This document shows positions 1 to 5,344 of a stretch of 6,020 bases of DNA, piece by piece; the stretch's first letter is position 1; every line of letters begins with the position of its first letter. The notes beneath the pieces are model-generated. The model did no database searches. It was not told the origin of the DNA and saw nothing but the letters and a program-made list of their open reading frames with translations. The stretch is taken from the NCBI GenBank assembly GCA_031400755.1, contig JANNQL010000203.1, positions 1-6,020 of the forward strand. The letters run 5' to 3'. The translations under genes and the position numbers were made by a program. The DNA is from VMSU01 sp031400755. Its GTDB lineage: Bacteria; Desulfobacterota; Desulfobulbia; Desulfobulbales; VMSU01.

Positions 1-516
1 GACGGAACGGGCCACCCTACCCAGGACCTTATCATCAAAGCTGACCTCGCCGCCACCCTCGCGCTCCACCTTGAAGCGCACGACATAAGGCTGGCCGCTG
101 GCCTCCTTGGCCGCCACATCCAAGGCGCTCAAACGGCGACAGGTGCCGTCATAGCCATACTCCTGCTTGGCCTCCTGGACGGCATCGCGCTTGCGATCAA
201 GCTCCTCCTTCGAGCAGAAACACTTGTAGGCATGGCCTTCGGCAATCAATTGGTTGGCGCGGGCCACATGCTCGTCGGCGAATTCGGTCTGAAAATAGGG
301 GCCCTCGTCCCAGGTGATGCCAAGCCACTCCAGGCCCTCAATAATCCCGTCGATGGATTCCTGGGTCGAACGCTCGGTGTCGGTGTCTTCGATGCGCAGG
401 ATGAGCTTACCGTTATGCTTCTTGGCGAACAGCCAGTTATAGAGGGCAGTGCGGGCCCCGCCGATATGCAGGTAACCGGTCGGGCTGGGTGGAAATCGTA
501 CTCGGACTTCGGGCAT
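1..516 (-). CDS. gltX: Glutamyl-tRNA synthetase, N-terminal 172 residues (3' end beyond left edge)
   Basis: Class I aminoacyl-tRNA synthetase that charges tRNA(Glu) with glutamate in the cytoplasm. Reading the minus strand from the ATG at 516-514 gives an open frame to the window edge. It begins MPEVRVRFPPSPTG and continues with the class I signature HIGG at residues 17-20 (the HIGH motif) followed by ARTALYNWLFAKK. LRIEDTD lies at 40-46 and LGITWDEGP at 65-73, both typical of the GluRS Rossmann fold. C99, C101 and C126 match three positions of the zinc-binding insert seen in E. coli GluRS. The fourth, usually His, appears to be Arg128. The KMSKS loop and anticodon-binding domain are outside the window. 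The start is supported by an AAGGAG Shine-Dalgarno 7 bases upstream. The gene lies downstream of era on the same strand but has its own promoter candidate. The many bacteria lacking GlnRS use a non-discriminating GluRS; which type this is cannot be told from this fragment. Confidence 0.97.
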   Translation of the reverse strand, partial: MPEVRVRFPPSPTGYLHIGGARTALYNWLFAKKHNGKLILRIEDTDTERSTQESIDGIIEGLEWLGITWDEGPYFQTEFADEHVARANQLIAEGHAYKCFCSKEELDRKRDAVQEAKQEYGYDGTCRRLSALDVAAKEASGQPYVVRFKVEREGGGEVSFDDKVLGRVARSV

Positions 517-523
517 TTGTATT

Positions 524-529
524 CTCCTT
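524..529 (-). promoter_or_regulatory. Shine-Dalgarno of gltX
   Basis: AAGGAG on the minus strand, 7 bases before the ATG at 516. It fixes the gltX start. It lies only about 15 bases downstream of an inverted repeat in the leader (547-582), so folding of that repeat could influence ribosome access. Confidence 0.85.
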
Positions 530-546
530 ACATGGGCATGGGCAAA

Positions 547-582
547 AAGTCGGAGGGCTTTTTATCAGGACTCACCCGACTT
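547..582 (-). other. Inverted repeat in gltX leader, possible attenuator or terminator-like hairpin
   Basis: In the RNA sense of gltX this is AAGUCGG, a 22-base loop, then CCGACUU, continuing into UUU. If only the inner five pairs count, the downstream U run is five bases. It resembles a weak rho-independent terminator placed inside the gltX 5' leader, just before the Shine-Dalgarno. The seven pairs are perfect but the loop is long, so stability is moderate. It might act as a leader attenuator, as the end of an upstream transcript coming from era, or have no function. Confidence 0.4.
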
Positions 583-613
583 GTGGCCAACGGTCATGTT
601 TTTGATATAAATT

Positions 614-640
614 TCAGCCTGTGAACTCCCAGGAGGCTGA
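614..640 (-). other. Inverted repeat in gltX leader (first hairpin)
   Basis: TCAGCCT and AGGCTGA form a perfect 7-base-pair stem around a 13-base loop. It sits immediately downstream of the predicted gltX transcription start and is followed by an A/U-rich stretch. With the second inverted repeat at 547-582 it makes a two-hairpin leader of about 130 bases. No known riboswitch class is recognised. Confidence 0.4.
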
Positions 641-653
641 CGGACAATTTGCG

Positions 654-682
654 TTTATAGCTCGTTTTTTGGTTCACTTCAA
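654..682 (-). promoter_or_regulatory. Sigma70-type promoter for gltX
   Basis: On the minus strand, TTGAAG (complement of 677-682, four of six matches to TTGACA) is separated by exactly 17 bases from TATAAA (complement of 654-659, five of six matches to TATAAT). Transcription would start near 647, giving a leader of about 130 bases before the gltX ATG. This is the best promoter-like sequence seen in the window and suggests gltX is at least partly independent of era. Confidence 0.65.
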
Positions 683-738
683 CAGCTGTTTGCAGGGCTA
701 GGCCGCTGCCCCACCCACCTACAAGCGGGTCACTGCCA

Positions 739-756
739 ATCCCCCTGGCGGGGGAT
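739..756 (-). terminator. GC-rich hairpin downstream of era, possible transcription end
   Basis: ATCCCCC, TGGC loop, GGGGGAT: a perfect 7-base-pair stem with a four-base loop, about 85 bases past the era stop codon. No U run follows on either strand, so it is not a canonical rho-independent terminator. It could act as a pause site or a 3'-end-protecting hairpin for the era transcript. The direction is assumed from its position. Confidence 0.35.
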
Positions 757-841
757 AAATCCCTGTTGGTTGCAATACCTTACCGGCACATATTATCAGA
801 ATCTTTTTGATCCCGCATGTTACACGTACCCAGCAAAGGGA

Positions 842-1738
842 CTAAAAACCTATTTCCTTCAAAAAACTGGCGTTCTTGGTCCAATTTTTCTTGACCTTGA
901 CCCAGAGCCGCAACATGACCTTGCATTGCACCAGCTCTTCGATGTCATGCCGGGCTGCCGTGCCGATCTCTTTCAGTTTGGCGCCTTTTTTACCGATAAC
1001 CATCCCCTTCTGGGAGTCCTTTTCAATAATGATGGTGGCGTCAATCGTCACCAGGCTTTCGCCCTCCTGAAAACGATCGATGACCACGGCGGTGGCATAG
1101 GGGATCTCCTCGCCGGTCAGCAGAAAGACCTTTTCCCGGATGATCTCGGAGGCGATAAAGCGGACACTGGCATCGGTGGGGATATCGTCCGGGAAATAGC
1201 GCGGCCCTGAAGGCAGCATCTTGACCAACTCGGCCAGCAACTCCTCCCGGCCTTCCGAACGCAAGGCCGAGATCGGGATAATGGCGGCAAAGTCATGCAG
1301 GCCCTGATAGGCCTCGATCAAGGGCAGGACCTTTTCCCGCCGCAGTAGGTCGATCTTGTTGATCAGCAAAATGGCCGGGGTCGGGCGGCCGGTCAGACAG
1401 CTGGCCAGATCACTGCCGGGCTTAGGGGCCGGCATGGTGGCGTCAACCATAAAAATGATGATATCGACCTCGCCCAGCGTCTCGATTGCGATACGGGCCA
1501 TCTCGACGTTTAAGGGGATGGTGCCTTTGTGCAGACCTGGGGTGTCGAGCATGACAATCTGATAGCCTTCCCCGTTGATGATCCCGAGGATCCGATTTCT
1601 GGTGGTCTGCGGTTTAGGGGAGACAATGGAGATCTTTTGACCAAGCAGGTCGTTCAGCAGGGTTGACTTGCCGACATTGGGCGGTCCGACCAAGGCCACC
1701 ATGCCTGATTTTATAAGTTCATTTTGTGCTTGATTCAT
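842..1738 (-). CDS. era: GTPase Era, 16S rRNA-binding ribosome assembly factor
   Basis: Essential GTPase that binds the 3' end of 16S rRNA and helps mature the 30S subunit, acting in the cytoplasm and at the membrane. The 298-residue protein has the full set of G motifs: GPPNVGKS at 18-25 (G1), the KPQTTRNRI switch region at 42-50 (G2), DTPG at 65-68 (G3), NKID at 127-130 (G4) and SAL at 157-159 (G5). The C-terminal KH domain carries the IGKKG loop at 248-252. It ends with the typical W-VKVKKNW segment and a final short tail. Length matches the family (about 300). The frame is open upstream to an ATG at 1813, but I chose the ATG at 1738-1736 for three reasons: it follows AAGGAG by 11 bases, it gives a normal Era N-terminus, and a promoter candidate lies inside the longer version. 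gltX follows on the same strand after 325 bases. The next gene upstream is divergent. Confidence 0.97.
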   Translation of the reverse strand: MNQAQNELIKSGMVALVGPPNVGKSTLLNDLLGQKISIVSPKPQTTRNRILGIINGEGYQIVMLDTPGLHKGTIPLNVEMARIAIETLGEVDIIIFMVDATMPAPKPGSDLASCLTGRPTPAILLINKIDLLRREKVLPLIEAYQGLHDFAAIIPISALRSEGREELLAELVKMLPSGPRYFPDDIPTDASVRFIASEIIREKVFLLTGEEIPYATAVVIDRFQEGESLVTIDATIIIEKDSQKGMVIGKKGAKLKEIGTAARHDIEELVQCKVMLRLWVKVKKNWTKNASFLKEIGF

Positions 1739-1778
1739 GGTAGTCTCTGCTCCTTGTGAGTTTGGCGGACAAGAAAGC

Positions 1779-1808
1779 AACATAACAGGTAAGCCGACAA
1801 AAGGGAAA
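1779..1808 (-). promoter_or_regulatory. Weak promoter candidate for era (extended -10 type)
   Basis: On the minus strand, TGT followed by TATGTT (complement of 1779-1784, four of six matches to TATAAT) forms an extended -10 element. A poor -35, TTTCCC (complement of 1803-1808), lies 18 bases upstream. The start would fall near 1772, giving a leader of about 33 bases. It would exclude the longer era start at 1813. The match is modest and other sites are possible. Confidence 0.25.
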
Positions 1809-1888
1809 ATCAAAAGCGCCGGACGATCAACGAAAACCTTTTTTGTAAGCTTTCAAACATCAGCCTTCGGCCTCGCTTAAGGCAGCGC

Positions 1889-1918
1889 ACGCAGGAATTT
1901 CAAATAAAATTTCTGCGT
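1889..1918. repeat. Inverted repeat in the era/RNB divergent region
   Basis: ACGCAGGAATTT and AAATTTCTGCGT flank a six-base loop (CAAATA), giving a 12-base-pair stem with one G-U pair when read as plus-strand RNA. On the minus strand that pair becomes an A-C mismatch, so the hairpin is better as plus-strand RNA. Outside it, GCGC at 1885-1888 and GCGC at 1927-1930 may extend the pairing with bulges. No U run follows. It could be an operator for a dimeric regulator, an RNA hairpin or a dispersed intergenic repeat unit. Confidence 0.5.
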
Positions 1919-1931
1919 GTCTCATTGCGCA

Positions 1932-1965
1932 ACTGCTGATTATTTTTGCCACTGCTGACTGCTGA
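1932..1965 (+). repeat. Three copies of ACTGCTGA
   Basis: The octamer ACTGCTGA occurs at 1932-1939, 1951-1958 and 1958-1965, the last two sharing one base. The cluster overlaps the candidate promoter of the RNB gene and the left arm of the inverted repeat at 1956-1980. It may be a regulator binding array or simple sequence drift. Confidence 0.4.
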
Positions 1966-1974
1966 ATGCATAAG
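1946..1974 (+). promoter_or_regulatory. Promoter candidate for the RNB ribonuclease gene
   Basis: TTGCCA (1946-1951, five of six matches to TTGACA) is followed after 17 bases by CATAAG (1969-1974, four of six matches to TATAAT). The start would be near 1981, about 40 bases before the ATG at 2022. The -10 and most of the spacer lie inside an inverted repeat (1956-1980), so this promoter could be repressible. A T7 run at 1989-1995 lies in the leader. Confidence 0.4.
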
Positions 1975-1980
1975 CAGTCA
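1956..1980. repeat. Inverted repeat over the putative RNB-gene promoter
   Basis: TGACTGCT (1956-1963) and AGCAGTCA (1973-1980) are perfect 8-base arms separated by nine bases. The element covers the -10 and downstream part of the spacer of the promoter candidate, a position typical of operators. As RNA it would be a short hairpin. The T run at 1989-1995 begins eight bases later, too far for a standard terminator. Confidence 0.5.
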
Positions 1981-2021
1981 CTGTTACCTTTTTTTCACCC
2001 TAACCCCGGATAAAGTTTAAA

Positions 2022-4001
2022 ATGCAGGGAAAGATTATCGAATACGTCGAGCATGGTAAATTTATCTGTGCCGCAGTCATGGACGATTCAGGCAACCGCC
2101 TCCATCTCCTCAACCAGAATGGCCGCGAAGTCAATCTGGCCCCGGCCAGGGTGGTGCATCAGTCAAGCCTGCCCGTTTCCGTAAAATCGCATCATGACCT
2201 GATCATCAAGATCCTGCATGAAATTGATAAGACCCGGCAGACCATGACCCTGCCGGTGGCGCTGCACGATGTCTGGCAGGTGGCCAGCGAGGAAAAAGAC
2301 CTGACCTTTTCGCCCCAATTTCTGGCCGACCTCTGTTTCGGCGGTCAAGCCAACGACGACCAGGTTTCGGCCCTGCTGCGGGGCGTGTTTAACGACCCCA
2401 TCTATTTTAAGTTCCGCGACAACCAGATTCATGCCCATACCCCGGAGGTGGTGGAACAACTACTGTTCAAGCTGGAACAAGCCCGCCAGCGCCAAAACAT
2501 GCTGCAAGTCGGCGCTGCGGCCCTCAGAGCACTTATGATTGGCGAGCAGCCTACGGCCTGGCCCGAGCAGGACTGCCTGCAGGTCATAGGCGACCACTAC
2601 CTGTTCGACAAAGAGTCTGCCGATTGGGAACTGGCCCGCGAACTACTTAAAGAGGCCGGACTAAACCACCCCCACGATGCCTTTAGCCTCATGGTCAGGG
2701 CCGGACGCTGGCAGGAAGACGAAAATATCCACCTGCTCCGGCACCAAGTACCGGTGGCCTTTAGCGAGGAAAGCCTGGCCCAGGCCCAGGCAATCGTCGC
2801 CACGACCGGCATTGTTCCCCAGGAGGGCCGATTAGATTTGCGGCATCTGCCGATCATCACCATTGACGGCGCCTCCACCCGCGACTTTGACGACGCCCTC
2901 CATCTGACTGCTGACGGCGACAATTTCGAGGTCGGCATCCATATCAGCGACGTGGCCCATTACGTGGCCCCCGGAACGCCCTTGTTCAAGGAGGCCGAGG
3001 CCAGGTCCACCTCGCTCTATTTCCCGGACGCCACCGTGCCCATGCTGCCGCGGGAACTGTCCGAAGGCGTCCTCAGTCTGATCAAAAACGAAGATCGGGC
3101 GGCGGTCAGTTTTATCGTCACCCTGTCGCCGGATGGCGAAATCATGCAGAGCCGGATTGTCCGCAGCCTGGTCCGGGTCAAGCGCCAATTGAGCTACCAG
3201 GACGCCGAGTCCCTGGCCGCAACCGATTGGGAACTGGCCCGGCTTGCCGACCTCAGCCAAAAATTGCTGCTTCGCCGGGTCGCGGCAGGCGCCCTGATCC
3301 TCCCCATCCCCGACGTCATCTTTCATGTCTATCAGGGCAAGGTCAGCGCCATCCGCCTGCTGGAAGTGGACACCATGATGCGCACCCTGGTCTCCGAATT
3401 CATGGTCCTGGCCAACACCCTGGCCGCCAGTTTCCTGGCCGACCGCCAGGAGCCCGGCCTCTACCGGACCCAGGAACCGGCCAGAAAACGCCTGGCTGAC
3501 CAGCCTGAGCACGACCTGTTCACCAATTTCCGGCAGCGCCGCTTCCTGGCCCGCGGCCTGCTGCTCACCACCCCCAAACGCCACGACGGGGTCGGCGTTG
3601 AGCAATACACCACCGTCACCTCCCCCATCCGCCGCCTGCTGGACTTGGTCATCCAGCACCAGATCGGCTCTATCCTGGCTGGCCGCGGCGCACGCTTCAG
3701 CGAACGGGAGATGAACGAATTCTCAAGCCTGATCACCAGCGTCCAGAGTCGGGTCAACCTGGTCCGCCAGCTCCGCCACCGTTACTGGCTGTTCAAATAC
3801 CTGGAGAACAAGAAGGGAGAGTACATGTCCGCCCTGGTGCTGGACAGGAGAAACAACAAGGTGCAGGTGGTGTTGCAGGACTATCTCTTTGAAGGGGAGT
3901 TGCCCCCCAACCAGGCCATCCGGCCCGAACTCGGCGATACCGTCCGCGTCAAGATCGCCAAGGTCAGCCCCATGGATGATGTTATTGGCCTTGAATGGTA
4001 G
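2022..4001 (+). CDS. RNB-domain (RNase II/R family) 3'-5' exoribonuclease, compact subfamily
   Basis: Degrades single-stranded RNA processively from the 3' end in the cytoplasm. The 659-residue protein carries the RNB catalytic core from about 265 to 570. The key stretch DGASTRDFDDAL contains four aspartates, D282, D288, D290 and D291, which match the metal-binding set of RNase II. VGIHISDVAHYV follows at 304-315, then RSTSLYFPD and a TSPIRR motif at 533-538 that holds the catalytic-site arginine. The C-terminus (about 599-659) looks like a short S1-type RNA-binding domain. The first 50 residues resemble a small beta-barrel rather than the classical cold-shock domains, and a helical or winged-helix linker seems to follow. 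Only about 50 residues separate LYRTQ (480-484) from SPIRR, much shorter than I recall for E. coli RNase II or R and closer to cyanobacterial/plastid-type RNB proteins. The start is the first ATG of the frame; the Shine-Dalgarno is weak (GGA 11 bases upstream). I give no rnb or rnr symbol because the subfamily is uncertain. Confidence 0.93.
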   Translation: MQGKIIEYVEHGKFICAAVMDDSGNRLHLLNQNGREVNLAPARVVHQSSLPVSVKSHHDLIIKILHEIDKTRQTMTLPVALHDVWQVASEEKDLTFSPQFLADLCFGGQANDDQVSALLRGVFNDPIYFKFRDNQIHAHTPEVVEQLLFKLEQARQRQNMLQVGAAALRALMIGEQPTAWPEQDCLQVIGDHYLFDKESADWELARELLKEAGLNHPHDAFSLMVRAGRWQEDENIHLLRHQVPVAFSEESLAQAQAIVATTGIVPQEGRLDLRHLPIITIDGASTRDFDDALHLTADGDNFEVGIHISDVAHYVAPGTPLFKEAEARSTSLYFPDATVPMLPRELSEGVLSLIKNEDRAAVSFIVTLSPDGEIMQSRIVRSLVRVKRQLSYQDAESLAATDWELARLADLSQKLLLRRVAAGALILPIPDVIFHVYQGKVSAIRLLEVDTMMRTLVSEFMVLANTLAASFLADRQEPGLYRTQEPARKRLADQPEHDLFTNFRQRRFLARGLLLTTPKRHDGVGVEQYTTVTSPIRRLLDLVIQHQIGSILAGRGARFSEREMNEFSSLITSVQSRVNLVRQLRHRYWLFKYLENKKGEYMSALVLDRRNNKVQVVLQDYLFEGELPPNQAIRPELGDTVRVKIAKVSPMDDVIGLEW

Positions 4002-4018
4002 GCGCGGGGCGCAGCACA

Positions 4019-4043
4019 GGTTGGCGCATATCTCCTCCCAACC
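4019..4043 (+). other. Small inverted repeat between the RNB gene and the next gene
   Basis: GGTTGG and CCAACC (six pairs) around a 13-base loop, lying 18 bases past the RNB stop and 25 bases before the next ATG. No T run follows, so it is unlikely to terminate transcription. Co-transcription of the two genes remains plausible. Confidence 0.25.
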
Positions 4044-4067
4044 AACATAACTTTGTCTTGGTGCAAA

Positions 4068-5285
4068 ATGACCCCAGCAAAAACGGGTAACAGATTTTTC
4101 CTCTTTGCTACAGGCCTCGCCTACTGCCTGATCGGCATCGAAATCATCATCATGATTTCACCGTTTGCGCTTTATTTCTATTCGGTCTACGGGCCGATTC
4201 TTGAGTTCTTCTCTTCCAGGCCATCCCTAAGTTGGACCACAGAATTTTTCCTACCCCATATGGTCTTTCTGGATGACCCGTTAGTCCTTGCCCTGTCCTA
4301 TTTGCAGATTTTGTTGGTCATTGGCCTCATCCTGTTCTTTTCGGCGGCCATCCCTTTGTACTATGGGCGCTTCACCGGCAAAGGAGTTGTCCGGACAAGC
4401 TTTTATGCGAAAATCAGGCATCCGCAGTATCTTTTTCTGGCCATCTCCGGCCTTGGACTGCTCCTCTACTGGCCCCGCTTCATCATCTTGATCATGTATG
4501 TCACCATGCTGTTCGTCTATTACCTGTTAGCCAAAAATGAAGAGTGGCGAATGCAGCAAGAGGCGCCCGGCAGCTATGACGCCTATGTGCAAAGCACATC
4601 CATGTTCTTCCCCGGCGAACCTGGCGACAAAATCTACCAGACACTCTTTGCCTGGATCAGGCCAAAGTGGCTTGGCGTCGTGACCATATACCTGATCACG
4701 ATTGGCCTCTCCCTGACGGCGGCCTTGGGGATAAGGGAATACACGATTGACCACTTGCCAACCGTTACCCAAAATGCCATGGTCCTCTTGCCGGTTTTTC
4801 CTCAACCAGCCAAGGCGACAAGCGCAATTTATAAGGCCCTGGAATCATCCCCCCAAGTCAACGGCCTGATAGGCGAGCTACAACCTGACTTGGCCTACAT
4901 CTTCCCGGGAGACTACTTCCTCACCGCCATCGTTACCGATGCAGACCGTAGGTTTTCAAACGATATGATTGAGCGATTTCCTGAAGTCCTGGAGTGGCAC
5001 CAAGATAAATTCCGGGGCGGACTCGGGAAATTTTTTAAAATTTTCTACAATTTTTTCAAGACATTAGGGACAACAGAAACCAACTATGAGGTGGTGCGGG
5101 TGGTCTTGATGCAGGTGACTGACGCGGAGGGCAAGCATGTCTCGCCTCAAAATATTTTTGCCATGGGCCTGAAGAGAAGGCCGGTCGTCATCGTTGACCT
5201 GGATTCGGATAACTACCGCATCCTGTCTATCATGAAGGCGTCAGGCACGCACAAATGGGGCACCATGCCGATGCCGACCTTCTAA
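4068..5285 (+). CDS. Membrane protein with ICMT/PEMT-like methyltransferase half and an unrecognised C-terminal domain
   Basis: Integral membrane protein of 405 residues. Hydrophobic segments are visible at about 9-38, 70-99, 121-155 (probably two helices) and 201-222. Between them lie the hallmarks of the isoprenylcysteine carboxyl methyltransferase/phospholipid N-methyltransferase-like families: RHPQY at 117-121, an acidic pair E158-E159, then G-SY-AY (Y170, Y173) and FFP ending at P182. In characterised relatives these residues bind S-adenosylmethionine at the membrane face. The substrate is unknown here. Residues about 223-405 form a mostly soluble domain rich in F, K and V that I cannot assign. 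I chose the ATG at 4068; a TTG in frame at 4053 is possible, and neither has a good Shine-Dalgarno. It follows the RNB gene by 66 bases on the same strand and may share its transcript. Base composition looks AT-richer than its neighbours, with long A/T runs near 5027-5056, which may hint at separate acquisition. Confidence 0.75.
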   Translation: MTPAKTGNRFFLFATGLAYCLIGIEIIIMISPFALYFYSVYGPILEFFSSRPSLSWTTEFFLPHMVFLDDPLVLALSYLQILLVIGLILFFSAAIPLYYGRFTGKGVVRTSFYAKIRHPQYLFLAISGLGLLLYWPRFIILIMYVTMLFVYYLLAKNEEWRMQQEAPGSYDAYVQSTSMFFPGEPGDKIYQTLFAWIRPKWLGVVTIYLITIGLSLTAALGIREYTIDHLPTVTQNAMVLLPVFPQPAKATSAIYKALESSPQVNGLIGELQPDLAYIFPGDYFLTAIVTDADRRFSNDMIERFPEVLEWHQDKFRGGLGKFFKIFYNFFKTLGTTETNYEVVRVVLMQVTDAEGKHVSPQNIFAMGLKRRPVVIVDLDSDNYRILSIMKASGTHKWGTMPMPTF

Positions 5286-5344
5286 TTGGAGGCCCTCCCA
5301 TAATCGTGGCGGCAAGACAGCTCTGGATTTAAATATCGCAGGCC
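5286..5344. other. Convergent intergenic gap
   Basis: 59 bases between two converging stop codons. One would expect a bidirectional terminator here, but I see only GGAGGCCCTCC (a stem of four with a three-base loop) near the left end and no T run. Termination may be Rho-dependent or lie inside the flanking genes. Confidence 0.4.

Larger units (their letters stand above)
517..841. other. Intergenic region between era and gltX
   Basis: 325 bases with no convincing gene on either strand. From the era end toward gltX (minus direction) it holds a GC-rich hairpin at 739-756, the gltX promoter at 654-682, two leader inverted repeats at 614-640 and 547-582, and the gltX Shine-Dalgarno at 524-529. 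Open frames on the plus strand here overlap or run antisense to gltX and era. The short minus-strand frames are of 10-12 codons without a ribosome-binding site. Confidence 0.7.

Noticed and set aside
565..597. Ten-residue open frame in the gltX leader (MTVGHKSGES) as a leader peptide
   Set aside because: It has no Shine-Dalgarno and only one Glu codon, so there is nothing to support translation-coupled attenuation.
232..624. Plus-strand open frame of 130 codons
   Set aside because: Mostly antisense to the HIGH-motif region of gltX and without domain features; it also crosses the gltX leader and -10 side.
770..1210. Plus-strand open frame of 146 codons
   Set aside because: It is antisense to the 3' half of era, has no recognisable motif, and the opposite strand encodes a clear Era KH domain.
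1739..1813. Longer era start at an ATG 25 codons upstream
   Set aside because: The extra residues are not Era-like. The AAGGAG site and a promoter candidate both favour the start at 1738.
1956..1995. Rho-independent terminator formed by the 1956-1980 inverted repeat and the T7 run
   Set aside because: Eight bases separate the stem from the T run, and it would sit between a promoter candidate and the RNB gene with no upstream plus-strand gene to end.
2832..3659. Minus-strand open frame of 275 codons inside the RNB gene
   Set aside because: It lies fully antisense to the catalytic core of the RNB protein. Its Gly/Gln/Asp-rich composition is what a high-GC antisense frame gives.
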